This document shows, in pieces, positions 7,077 to 15,097 of a DNA stretch of 17,328 nt (position 1 is the first letter of the stretch; the number at the start of each line of letters is the position of its first letter). Made by a program: the position numbers and the translations under genes. Below the pieces are notes generated by a model, which made no database searches, was not told the origin of the DNA, and saw nothing but the letters and a program-made list of their open reading frames with translations. The DNA is from Treponema sp. UBA4873 (lineage in GTDB: Bacteria; Spirochaetota; Spirochaetia; Treponematales; Treponemataceae). The stretch covers positions 1 to 17,328 of the forward strand of contig DHDP01000006.1 of assembly GCA_002399405.1 (NCBI GenBank), given 5' to 3'.

Positions 7077-9961
7077 GTTGTTTCTCCCTGCACTTCAGGA
7101 AGCCGGATGCCGGACGAAATATACGCCGTGCGGCACACTGATTTAAAACGGCACTTTCTGCAGTCGCGGTATACTTCGACGTGAGCGGAATCGGCCGCCA
7201 GATTATACGAGCGTACGTTTGCGGCAAAATCATCCACATAGTTATTGAAGCATTCGAGCGTACGCGCATATTCTGCCATCGTCACGGCTCCCGAGTTCCC
7301 CTTGTGTCCGTTCTGTACGATGTAGCGGCTTTTCCGGTCGCTTATTGTATAAAAAAGCGCATTCTCGACCGCGGAAGTTTCACCGCCCGCGCGGTTCATA
7401 TTCCAGAGCGTTATGTACATGGGAATCTGGAAATCGGCGAGCCGGTTGTCCGCATCGGCTATGCAGTCGGCTGTTCCGGGTGCGGCGGCAGCAGTGTTTT
7501 TGTAATCGACGATTGACACGCTGCCGTTGTCGTCCGCAAGGATACAGTCGATTCTGCCAGTGAGCGCCGTATTTCCGGCCTCCCCGCTCAATCCGCCCAT
7601 CCACTGCTCTACGGCGATCACGGTGAAGCCGCCGAACGTTCCGCAGAACGTCCGCAGAAACGAAAGTATGGTATCGGCAAAATTTTCCTTCTGCGATTCG
7701 AGCACCGCAAGTACAAGCGGACTTCCGTTGAATTTTTCATCGGCCGAACGGAACGCCTCGCCTGCAAAACCGGCGAGCGCTTCCCTCAATTCCGGTTCGT
7801 CTTCAAGCGCACCGTCGTCGGAGACAGAGGGAAGTCTGCGCCCGCTCTCTTTGTACGACTTCATGAACAGCTCGAGAATCTTATGATTTATGGAGCCCGC
7901 ATCGTATTTTTCCATAAGCGACGTATCGAGCGTGTCGTCCTTCAATCTGAGAATCTGACTGAAAATCCACGCGCGCCGGCACGGATAAAAATTCTTAAGA
8001 TCGGTCTGTGCAACATGAATCGTGTCGGATCTGCCGTCGTGCGCGGAGCGGTTCGTACAAAGCACGTATTTTATTTTCTGCTTGAGTACGTCGTCGGGCT
8101 CCGTGTATGTTTCGCGCTGCACTGCTATCTGATTTTTCCACGCGGAAAATCCGTTTTTCTGCAGCTGCGTAATTCTCCGCGGAAAAGCGGAACCGCCGGC
8201 GAGACCGTTCCGTTCCTGAATAATAAAATCATCGGAGGCAAGACCGCCGAGTTCCGCATCGCATTCGTTCCTGTCTTTCTTAACAAGAAAGCTGAACGGG
8301 ATGGAAAATCCGCCGAACGTCTGTTCCGCGGCGGAAAAAAACGCCGTGTCCTTTTCCGCATATAAACGGACGAACGAGGCCGAGGCAGTATCATTGTCGG
8401 GGCCGATCAGGTCCTCCCGTTTTCTCTTCGAAAGGAACGACAGACTCCTGTACGGAACAGTGAGTCTGTCCTGCGACGAGTCGAGCACAAACTGATACCT
8501 GAACTGCGCGCACGACGAAAGCCGGTAAGGAAAAACGGATACGCCGGCGGCCCCGGGCTGTTTCAGGTAAATGCTGTTCTCAAGCTCGTTGAGGAAAAAA
8601 CTGTACGGCGACGGAACCGGTAATTGAAACGGCGCAAGGAATTCGTCTTCGATGTCGATCAGATCAGAAAGCACTTTGAGACATCTGCCGAGAATAAGAT
8701 CCGCTTCCGCCGAGAAATTCAGGTCGTCGAGAAAATCGGAGCGGAATGCGAACCACTGCGTCCGTATGTCGCGGAACGTCGCGGCATTGCACAACGACGT
8801 CACGCGCTTTTTTAAATCCCTGTAGACTCTGAGTTCGCGTTCCGTCGTGTTGCCGGAATTTGAGGCGGCAAGCGCCAGTTCCCACGGATCTATCAGTCTG
8901 CCGCCTTCTTTATACGAACAGATGCATTTACGTTCGCTTCCTTCCCGCACCAGATTCCGGTTGAGCTCTTTCTCTTTCCACGGGATGTATCCGTCGAGCA
9001 GCAGCGCGCGGACGCTGTCGTACGAAAAGTTGTTCTGTACGCATTCCTGTATTTCACGGAATACCCGGCCCGCGCTGCACGCGGTATACGGTTCGCCTGC
9101 ACGCATGACGAACGGAATGCAGTACAACCGGAATTCGCGTTCGATGTACGGCCGCCATGTGTCCGTATCGCTCACGCTTACAGCTATATCAGTCCACGCC
9201 GCGTTGCTTTCACAGACGAGGCTGCGTATTTTCAAAGCGGCGGCGCGCAGTTCCGTGCGCGAATTCGTATAGAACGACACGGCGGGACGTTCATCCGTCT
9301 CAGGAAGCATGACAAGCTGCACGCGTTCCGCCTTCATCATGTTTTCCCGGTAATCGCTGAAATCCTCAAACGTTTCGGGATAAAATATAATACACGTTCC
9401 TTCAAGCGCAAAATCAGGCATAATCCACGACGGTTCGAAAAGCCCGTTCTCGTCAAGATATTTTTTATACAGTGCATAAAGGGTCGAATAATCCCGATTT
9501 TCTTCATCGTCGTCCGTCCCGTTCCGTTTTCCAAGCCATGATTCGTATTTCTCATGCCACAGTTCCAGGGACGGAAGGATGCGCGCCGTCCAGTCGGTAA
9601 ACGAATACGCGTTCTGCGCATATGCCGGATTTATGATGCTTTTGAAAAGAGGTTCTCCGGCCGCGGTTTTCTGCGCGTTTTCAGAAATCAGCCTGCGTAC
9701 GAAAATTTTCCGGAGCAGGGACGGAATGCTTTTTCGTCCCTCGATTTTCGCGCTCAGTATGGACGACTTGAACGTATCCCATGCCGTAAAACGCTCGAGA
9801 GGAACGGACGACACGCCGCTTTCTTCCGGATGCGAAACAATCCAGTCGGCCCATGACGACGCAGCTACATCAGTCGGAAAAACAAACAGGACCGCATCAT
9901 TCTGCAGATTTTCTATAAGGATACGGGAGACTTCCGAAGGCGGTGCGTAGCGAATGTTCAT
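7073..9961 (-). CDS. addB: AddB Fe-S nuclease subunit
   Basis: Counted from the ATG at 9961 this is a 962-residue protein, the partner of AddA. The N-terminal half resembles an inactivated UvrD fold, with no GxxGxGKS Walker A where one would be expected. The C-terminal nuclease has H693 (NHKILE), D805 (GRID), D819 and K821 (VDYKN), and Q845 (QIPMY). Four cysteines frame it: C661 (PCRRAW), then C934, C937 and C943 in the pattern C-x2-C-x5-C. This is the signature of the 4Fe-4S nuclease of AddB. A TTG at 10036 would add 25 residues, but it has no ribosome site and the added segment does not look conserved. The ATG also has no Shine-Dalgarno and lies seven bases after a -10 box. AddB sequences diverge, so the call rests on the nuclease and on the overlap with addA. 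Confidence 0.88.
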   Translation of the reverse strand: MNIRYAPPSEVSRILIENLQNDAVLFVFPTDVAASSWADWIVSHPEESGVSSVPLERFTAWDTFKSSILSAKIEGRKSIPSLLRKIFVRRLISENAQKTAAGEPLFKSIINPAYAQNAYSFTDWTARILPSLELWHEKYESWLGKRNGTDDDEENRDYSTLYALYKKYLDENGLFEPSWIMPDFALEGTCIIFYPETFEDFSDYRENMMKAERVQLVMLPETDERPAVSFYTNSRTELRAAALKIRSLVCESNAAWTDIAVSVSDTDTWRPYIEREFRLYCIPFVMRAGEPYTACSAGRVFREIQECVQNNFSYDSVRALLLDGYIPWKEKELNRNLVREGSERKCICSYKEGGRLIDPWELALAASNSGNTTERELRVYRDLKKRVTSLCNAATFRDIRTQWFAFRSDFLDDLNFSAEADLILGRCLKVLSDLIDIEDEFLAPFQLPVPSPYSFFLNELENSIYLKQPGAAGVSVFPYRLSSCAQFRYQFVLDSSQDRLTVPYRSLSFLSKRKREDLIGPDNDTASASFVRLYAEKDTAFFSAAEQTFGGFSIPFSFLVKKDRNECDAELGGLASDDFIIQERNGLAGGSAFPRRITQLQKNGFSAWKNQIAVQRETYTEPDDVLKQKIKYVLCTNRSAHDGRSDTIHVAQTDLKNFYPCRRAWIFSQILRLKDDTLDTSLMEKYDAGSINHKILELFMKSYKESGRRLPSVSDDGALEDEPELREALAGFAGEAFRSADEKFNGSPLVLAVLESQKENFADTILSFLRTFCGTFGGFTVIAVEQWMGGLSGEAGNTALTGRIDCILADDNGSVSIVDYKNTAAAAPGTADCIADADNRLADFQIPMYITLWNMNRAGGETSAVENALFYTISDRKSRYIVQNGHKGNSGAVTMAEYARTLECFNNYVDDFAANVRSYNLAADSAHVEVYRDCRKCRFKSVCRTAYISSGIRLPEVQGETT

Positions 9962-9968
9962 AGACAGC

Positions 9969-9977
9969 AGTATACCA
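9969..9977 (-). promoter_or_regulatory. Extended -10 promoter of the addB-addA-mrp operon
   Basis: Read on the minus strand, TGG followed by TATACT (9974-9969) makes an extended -10 element. The -35 region is weak (GTGCCT at 17 bp). Only seven bases separate the -10 box from the ATG at 9961, so the transcript would start at or within a base or two of the start codon. This fits the absence of a Shine-Dalgarno sequence. It is inferred from sequence only. Confidence 0.5.
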
Positions 9978-10020
9978 TAAAAAACGCATAAAGGCACGCC
10001 CGGTGAACGACACTTTTTTG

Positions 10021-10049
10021 TTGTAAATATTTGCAATACATGCTACTGT
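10021..10049 (+). promoter_or_regulatory. Possible promoter of the antiporter gene
   Basis: TTGTAA (10021-10026) and an extended -10 TGC-TACTGT (10041-10049) are spaced by 17 bp, about 47 bases upstream of the ATG. Matches to consensus are only moderate, so this is one candidate in the divergent intergenic region. The gene does have a clear ribosome site GGAGG at 10083-10087. Confidence 0.35.
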
Positions 10050-10095
10050 TCTTCCCTATCGTAAATAACTCACTTTTGTTCCGGAGGATTTTTTT

Positions 10096-12168
10096 ATGGA
10101 AGAGAATATTACGGAGATTGTAACTTCTCTTGTTTTCCAGCTCGCTGTAATCATTTTTGCAGTACGCATAGTCGGGAAGCTTGCCGTTAAAATCGGCATA
10201 CCTTCCGTTCTCGGCGAACTTGTCGCCGGTATTATTATCGGGCCGTATGCGCTCGGAGGAATAGTCCTTCCCGGATTCCCGCACGGCATATTTCCCCTTA
10301 ACTCGGCTTCGCTTGCTGTAAGCCCCGAGCTGTATGCTTTTTCTTCGCTTGCGTCGATCATACTTCTGTTCGCATCAGGCATCGAAACTGATTTAACGCT
10401 GTTTCTGAAATATTCGGTAACGGGCGGCATAGTCGGATTCGGCGGCGTAGCCGTTTCGTTTCTGTTCGGAGACTTCTGCTCAATGCTCATGCTCGGTGCG
10501 GGTTTCATGGACGTCCGCAGTCTGTTTCTCGGAATAATGTCCACTGCGACATCGGTCGGCATTACGGCGCGGATTCTTTCGGACAAAAAGAAAATGGATT
10601 CTCCCGAAGGCGTCACGATTCTTGCAGCGGCAGTTTTCGACGACGTACTCGGTATTGTTCTGCTTGCCGTCGTCATGGGAATTGTTTCGGCCATTTCCGG
10701 CGGAGCAGCAGTTTCGAGCACAAAAATAGAGATGATTGCATTCAAAGCATTTTCCATCTGGCTTGTTTTCACCGCACTGTGCATTTTCCTTTCAAAGTAC
10801 ATCGCGCGGTTTGTGAAGCTGTTCGGCGGCACGTACGATTTTTCCATTGCGGCATTCGGCGTCGCGCTCGTTCTCGCGGGAATTTTTGAAAAGCAGGGAC
10901 TTGCAATGATTATCGGCGCCTACACGACGGGGCTTGCGCTGTCCGGTACCGAAATAGCGCCCGTTATTCAGGAACGCATACACGGACTGTATAAATTCTT
11001 CGTGCCTATATTCTTTGCCGTCATGGGTATGAGCGTCAATCTTGGAGCACTGATGAATAAGGAAGTGCTTATATTCGGCGCAATTTACACGGCAGCCGCC
11101 ATTCTCGCGAAGGTAATCGGATGCGGCGGTCCGTCGCTCGCGCTCGGCTTCAATTTCAAGGGTGCGCTCCGCATCGGTACCGGAATGATACCGCGCGGAG
11201 AGGTCGCGCTTATCATCGCGGGCATCGGTCTTACAGCAGGCATCGTCAATCAGGAGCTGTTCGGAGTCGTCATTCTTATGACGCTTGTGACGACAATTCT
11301 CGCGCCGCCGCTTCTGAGCGTTACGCTTAAAATAAAAGGCCGCGGAACACGTAAGGAAATAAAAACAGCCGAAGCCCAGCAGTTCGTCTGGGACTTCAAA
11401 GACGATGAAATCGCGGACCTCGTCATCGATATGTTTCTTCAGGACCTCCGCTCCGAAGGTTTCTACGTACAGATGATGAACATCTCCGACGGACTTTCGC
11501 AGGCCCGCAAGGGAAACACGTCTCTTTCAATCACTGAAACGGACAGCGTCGTCACGATTGAAACTGACAGGGAAGACATGGGTTTCGTGAAGGCGGAAAT
11601 ATATGAAGTTCTGCTCCGCCTGAATAAATCACTGCAGACACTTGAAGCGCTGAATGCGACAAGTTCGCTTCAATCAGGACTGATTTCCGAAGAACACCGA
11701 GTCGAACCTGCACTGCTGAAGGATTTGGATAAAAACAGCATATCCTGTAATCTTACCGGTACGACGAAACAGGAAATTCTTGATGAGCTTGTTACGCTGC
11801 TTGCGAATTCAGGCAAGGTAACCGACAGTGCATGCGTGCTGTCCGACATACAATCGCGAGAAAACAGCATGAGCACCGGTCTGGAAAAAGGAATCGCCAT
11901 CCCTCACGCAAGAACGGACGGGGTAAAAGATATCTGCATCGCCGTGGGAATTAAAAAGGACGGAGTCGATTTTTCGTCTCTTGACGGACAGCCGTCGAAA
12001 ATTTTTATCATGATTGTTTCACCCAAGAAAGGCGAATTTCCGCAGATGCAGGTAATATCCGCGGTCAACGGCGTTCTCAAAAAAGGTGATACGCTCGACA
12101 AAGTCCTGGCCGCCCGGACACCGGACGAAGTCATCGGGATTATAAAGGCTGCCGCCCAGAAAAAATAA
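10096..12168 (+). CDS. CPA2-type Na+/H+ antiporter fused to a PTS EIIA domain
   Basis: The 690-residue protein has two parts. Residues 1 to about 410 are a hydrophobic multi-span CPA2 monovalent cation/proton antiporter, with FASGIETDL near residue 95, TSVGITARILSD, and the paired aspartates D182-D183 in the ion-binding helix. A charged linker (about 410-540) leads to a C-terminal PTS EIIA type 2 (fructose/nitrogen-like) domain. It contains SMSTGLEKGIAIPHART, whose H604 is the expected phosphorylation site. The inner-membrane antiporter would exchange Na+ or K+ for H+. The fused EIIA domain suggests control by phosphate from HPr, which is inference. Treponemes are known to keep soluble PTS parts without sugar permeases. 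The ATG at 10096 has GGAGG eight bases upstream. The gene is divergent from addB and stands alone before a terminator. Confidence 0.92.
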   Translation: MEENITEIVTSLVFQLAVIIFAVRIVGKLAVKIGIPSVLGELVAGIIIGPYALGGIVLPGFPHGIFPLNSASLAVSPELYAFSSLASIILLFASGIETDLTLFLKYSVTGGIVGFGGVAVSFLFGDFCSMLMLGAGFMDVRSLFLGIMSTATSVGITARILSDKKKMDSPEGVTILAAAVFDDVLGIVLLAVVMGIVSAISGGAAVSSTKIEMIAFKAFSIWLVFTALCIFLSKYIARFVKLFGGTYDFSIAAFGVALVLAGIFEKQGLAMIIGAYTTGLALSGTEIAPVIQERIHGLYKFFVPIFFAVMGMSVNLGALMNKEVLIFGAIYTAAAILAKVIGCGGPSLALGFNFKGALRIGTGMIPRGEVALIIAGIGLTAGIVNQELFGVVILMTLVTTILAPPLLSVTLKIKGRGTRKEIKTAEAQQFVWDFKDDEIADLVIDMFLQDLRSEGFYVQMMNISDGLSQARKGNTSLSITETDSVVTIETDREDMGFVKAEIYEVLLRLNKSLQTLEALNATSSLQSGLISEEHRVEPALLKDLDKNSISCNLTGTTKQEILDELVTLLANSGKVTDSACVLSDIQSRENSMSTGLEKGIAIPHARTDGVKDICIAVGIKKDGVDFSSLDGQPSKIFIMIVSPKKGEFPQMQVISAVNGVLKKGDTLDKVLAARTPDEVIGIIKAAAQKK

Positions 12169-12210
12169 GTACCTGTCTAAAGTAAGTTTTCGGACATCTC
12201 AGAAAACAGC

Positions 12211-12255
12211 GGGGAACATTCCGTAAGTAAAACTTCCGGGACGTTCCCCTTTTTT
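12211..12255 (+). terminator. Terminator after the antiporter gene
   Basis: GGGGAAC (12211-12217) pairs with GTTCCCC (12243-12249). After one mismatch a second block (12219-12223 with 12237-12241) extends the stem, including one G-T pair. Six T residues follow at 12250-12255. It sits 43 bp past the stop codon. Confidence 0.85.
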
Positions 12256-12285
12256 GTTCGTAATGATTTGCTGTACTGATTTTAC

Positions 12286-12314
12286 TTGACATATGATACT
12301 ATTCACCGTATATT
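12286..12314 (+). promoter_or_regulatory. Sigma-70 promoter of the padR operon
   Basis: A perfect TTGACA (12286-12291) and TATATT (12309-12314) are separated by 17 bp. The start site should be near 12320. This is a strong promoter, which makes repression by an overlapping operator a sensible design. Confidence 0.85.
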
Positions 12315-12337
12315 ATCAGTGATAATATAATATTATC
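12309..12337 (+). promoter_or_regulatory. Overlapping palindromes, likely PadR operator
   Basis: Three half-sites alternate in direction. TATATTATC (12309-12317) and GATAATATA (12321-12329) form a perfect 9-bp inverted repeat with a 3-base centre. GATAATAT (12321-12328) and ATATTATC (12330-12337) form a second perfect inverted repeat around one base. The first palindrome covers the -10 box and both lie just upstream of the PadR-type regulator, so autoregulation is the likely role. The sequence differs from the ATGT-N8-ACAT site of classical PadR. Binding is inferred. Confidence 0.6.
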
Positions 12338-12363
12338 TTTTATCAACAGACAAGGAGCTTTCT

Positions 12364-12684
12364 ATGATGTTCAACACCGGCTCCTCCCTTCTTGACGCTG
12401 TTGTTCTTTCCGTCGTAGCCCGCGAACCGGAAGGAACGTACGGCTACAGGATAACGCAGGATGTCCGAAACGCGATTGATGTTTCCGAAAGTGCATTATA
12501 TCCCGTGCTCAGGAGACTTCAGACCGGCAGTCTGCTTGAGACGTACGATAAAGAATTTTCGGGGCGGAACAGGCGGTACTATAAAATCACCGCGCAGGGA
12601 ATGATTGAGCTTGATTCGTACAGACGCGACTGGATCGAGTACTGCAGAAAACTAAACAGCATACTTCTGGGAGAAGATTTATGA
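12364..12684 (+). CDS. PadR-family transcriptional regulator
   Basis: The 106-residue protein is a short (PadR-s1-like) winged-helix repressor. Family features are YGYRITQDV (about 26-34), SALYPVLRRLQTGSLL (about 43-58) in the recognition region, the wing RNRRYYKIT and a C-terminal dimerisation helix. It should act as a dimer on the palindromes in its own promoter and control the two genes that follow. The ATG at 12364 has AAGGAG at 12352-12357; a second ATG three bases later is also possible. The stop overlaps the next start by 4 bp (ATGA, 12681-12684), so the operon is translationally coupled. The inducing signal is unknown; relatives respond to phenolics, antibiotics or envelope stress. 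Confidence 0.92.
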   Translation: MMFNTGSSLLDAVVLSVVAREPEGTYGYRITQDVRNAIDVSESALYPVLRRLQTGSLLETYDKEFSGRNRRYYKITAQGMIELDSYRRDWIEYCRKLNSILLGEDL

Positions 12685-13577
12685 CAAGACAAGAATATTT
12701 GAGCGGGCTTAAACTGCTGCTCAGATCGCTTCCCGTCGAGGAACAGGAAGAAGCGCTTGAATATTACCGGGGATATTTCGACGACGCCGGTGACGACGAA
12801 GAAGTGATGAATGAATTCGGTACGCCGGAAGAACTGGCACAGAGTATCGTCACAAAATTTGCGGGGATTCCTTCCGTACGGCAAAAGCAGAAGAACGAAT
12901 CGAACGACGGTACGTGCGGTTCTTTTACGAACGACGAAGTGCGCAGTCTCGATATTTCGCTCGGTGCTGCGGAAATCGCGATGATTACGGGAACGTGTTT
13001 TTCCGTCGACTGCAGGGGAATGGCCCCGGGCGACATACGATACGGGCTTTCGCCGTTCGGAACATTTTCCATCGAGAACTCGCGGAAAATCCCTGATATG
13101 AACTTCTGGAACCACAACGATGCATCGGGAAGCAGCGTAAATCATCCCCGCATCCTCATACGGATTCCGGAGCAGACGAAAATCGATTTGCTGAGGCTTC
13201 ATATAGGCGCCGGCTCTTTTACGGCAAAGGACGTCGATATACGAAGCACCCGCAGCTACATCGACGTCGACGCAGGAAACATCGTGCTTTCGAAAATCAG
13301 GGGCGGGGCGGCGGAATTCCGCTGCGGAATGGGAAACATTTCCTTTACCGGCGAGCTGCACGGTCTTATCAAGGCGGACTGCGGCATGGGAAACATATCG
13401 CTCATGCTCGACGGAAATCAGGAAGAGTATTCGCTTGCGGCGAAAGTCGGTCTGGGGTCGGTCCGGTTCAACGATCTCCACAAGGACGGTTTCGGAAGCA
13501 TACTCAGCAGCGGGCAGAAACAGAATCACTTCTCAATCAACTGCGGAATGGGAAGTGTTAAAATCAAAATGAGATAA
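12681..13577 (+). CDS. HAAS (DUF1700)-DUF4097 protein of a PadR operon
   Basis: The 298-residue protein begins with a HAAS/DUF1700 helical domain (about 1-65: TRQEYLSGL, then a run of acidic residues and FGTPEELAQSI). It ends with a DUF4097-type beta-repeat domain (about 90-298). That domain contains three copies of CGMG followed by N/S and a hydrophobic residue, at residues 215, 234 and 288. I see no signal peptide and no membrane segment between the domains, which is unusual because DUF1700 proteins often carry transmembrane helices. The ribosome site GGGAG lies at 12669-12673 inside padR. HAAS domains occur next to PadR regulators and may be contacted by them. PadR-HAAS/DUF4097-PspC sets occur in other bacteria. 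The biochemical function is unknown. Confidence 0.82.
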   Translation: MTRQEYLSGLKLLLRSLPVEEQEEALEYYRGYFDDAGDDEEVMNEFGTPEELAQSIVTKFAGIPSVRQKQKNESNDGTCGSFTNDEVRSLDISLGAAEIAMITGTCFSVDCRGMAPGDIRYGLSPFGTFSIENSRKIPDMNFWNHNDASGSSVNHPRILIRIPEQTKIDLLRLHIGAGSFTAKDVDIRSTRSYIDVDAGNIVLSKIRGGAAEFRCGMGNISFTGELHGLIKADCGMGNISLMLDGNQEEYSLAAKVGLGSVRFNDLHKDGFGSILSSGQKQNHFSINCGMGSVKIKMR

Positions 13578-13598
13578 TAATCCGGAGGAGAAAGAATA

Positions 13599-13874
13599 AT
13601 GGCAAACAAAAGACTTTACAAATCACAGGACAGAAAACTGTGCGGAGTTTGCAGCGGTATCGCCGAATATTTTAATATTGATCCGACTATCGTACGGCTT
13701 ATATGGGTTGTTGCGACGTGTGTAAGCGTCGGAGCCGGACTTATCGCATATATCGTCTGTGCGCTCGTTATGCCCGACCGCCCTTCCTCTGCGTCGGACT
13801 GGGACAACATGAAACGCGCGAACGACAATTCGGAACAGGACAGGGAATTCAACAGTCATTTCGAAAAAAAATAA
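13599..13874 (+). CDS. pspC: PspC-domain membrane protein
   Basis: The 91-residue protein has the PspC domain: the basic N-terminus KRLYKSQDRK, CGVCSGIAEYFNIDPTIVRLIW (about 15-36), then one strong membrane span (about 34-58, VVATCVSVGAGLIAYIVCALV) ending at MPDRP, and a charged tail. In phage-shock systems PspC senses inner-membrane stress and works with PspA or LiaF-like partners; none of those is nearby. GGAGG at 13584-13588 precedes the ATG by ten bases, and the gap from the previous gene is 21 bp. It therefore belongs to the PadR operon and probably gives that operon its link to the envelope. Confidence 0.92.
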   Translation: MANKRLYKSQDRKLCGVCSGIAEYFNIDPTIVRLIWVVATCVSVGAGLIAYIVCALVMPDRPSSASDWDNMKRANDNSEQDREFNSHFEKK

Positions 13875-13981
13875 ACACGGAACGGACGTGCTTGTGCGGC
13901 GGCAATATGCGGACCGCCTTCAGCATGGCATACAAATGACGGCATTGCGTCTTTCAGGCTTTGCTGATATGGTAGCCGTCT

Positions 13982-15079
13982 ATGGTTACAATACAACAGG
14001 TCCGGCCGGAAGATTTTCCGGTGCAGGACAACCTCTTTCAAACGGCGTTCTGGGGAACGTTTAAAGGTACGTGCGGTCAGCAGCCTCTTTTTTTCACTGC
14101 AGTCTATTCCGACAGGGATTTTTCCGCCCAGTTTCCGTTCATGGTACTCATCCGTATGCGCCGGGACGGTTCATGCTGCGCATATGCGCCCAGGGCACCG
14201 TCCGTTTCGATTCCTCCCGAAAAACGCGGGATTCTGCTTGAGGAACTCGCCCTTGCAGTCAGGCCGGCGCTTCCGGAACAATGCATCTGCATGAGGTACG
14301 ATACTGCGTGGAAAAGTCAGCCCGGCGGTGAAGAAACGTTCCGGCCGGAAACTGCACAGCTTTTCATGAACTGGGGAACGGAAACTCACAGTCTGCGGAA
14401 AGCGCCGAAAAACTATATGTGCCCGGATACCGTCGTCGTCAACATTTCCGCAGCACCGGAACAGATTCTCGCGCGCATGAGGACGACAACCCGCAACTGC
14501 ATACGGCGCGCATACCGCAGCGGAATCGACTTCGCTGTAAAAGGAGCAGACGCGCTTCCCGACTGGTACATGCTGTACAGGGAAACGGCTCTGCGGAAAA
14601 ATTTCTTTTATGAAAAAGAGGAATATTTCGACCGGCTTTTTTCGCGCGAACACATTCAAAGCAACGCGGTACACGAACCTCCTCCGGCCGAAAAAATTAT
14701 TCCGCTCGACGCACCGGCGCCGGTACCGCAGTTCCATATCATGACGGCGGGAAAAAACAAAAAAATCATATCAGGTATTATCATCGCCGTTTCCGGACAC
14801 AACGCATATTATATGTACGCAGGTTCGAGCCTCGGGCAGAGGGAGCTTATGCCGAATTACGGGCTGCAATGGGAAGCCGTCAGATTCGCGCGCAGCCGGG
14901 GATGCACGAGTTACGACCTCATGGGCATTCCTCCCGACAACAACGCATCGCATCCGATGGCAGGTTTGTATATTTTTAAAACGGGATTCGGCGGAGAAAC
15001 AATCCGCTTTGCAGGAACATGGGATTTTGTGTACGATGAGGAATCATACGGATATTTCGTGCTTGAAGAGCAGCTGTGA
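13982..15079 (+). CDS. FemAB-type peptidoglycan bridge aminoacyltransferase
   Basis: The 365-residue protein is full length for the FemABX family, double-GNAT-fold enzymes that add an amino acid from aminoacyl-tRNA to the stem peptide of the cell-wall precursor. Family features are RMRTTTRNCIRRAYRSGIDF (about 162-181), the substrate-site block YMYAGSS, then MPNYGLQWEAVRFAR and YDLMGIP, and near the C-terminus HPMAGLYIFKTGFGGE. Spirochaete peptidoglycan has ornithine carrying a glycine, so glycine addition is a reasonable guess. No clear ribosome site precedes the ATG at 13982, and the 107-bp gap from pspC shows no convincing promoter. Read-through from the PadR operon is therefore possible. 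The tandem repeats begin just after the stop. Confidence 0.88.
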   Translation: MVTIQQVRPEDFPVQDNLFQTAFWGTFKGTCGQQPLFFTAVYSDRDFSAQFPFMVLIRMRRDGSCCAYAPRAPSVSIPPEKRGILLEELALAVRPALPEQCICMRYDTAWKSQPGGEETFRPETAQLFMNWGTETHSLRKAPKNYMCPDTVVVNISAAPEQILARMRTTTRNCIRRAYRSGIDFAVKGADALPDWYMLYRETALRKNFFYEKEEYFDRLFSREHIQSNAVHEPPPAEKIIPLDAPAPVPQFHIMTAGKNKKIISGIIIAVSGHNAYYMYAGSSLGQRELMPNYGLQWEAVRFARSRGCTSYDLMGIPPDNNASHPMAGLYIFKTGFGGETIRFAGTWDFVYDEESYGYFVLEEQL

Positions 15080-15097
15080 AAAACGCAGACAACTATT

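Noticed and set aside
9962..10036. TTG-initiated 25-residue N-terminal extension of AddB
   Set aside because: No ribosome site precedes the TTG, and the extended -10 element lies inside it immediately before the ATG at 9961.
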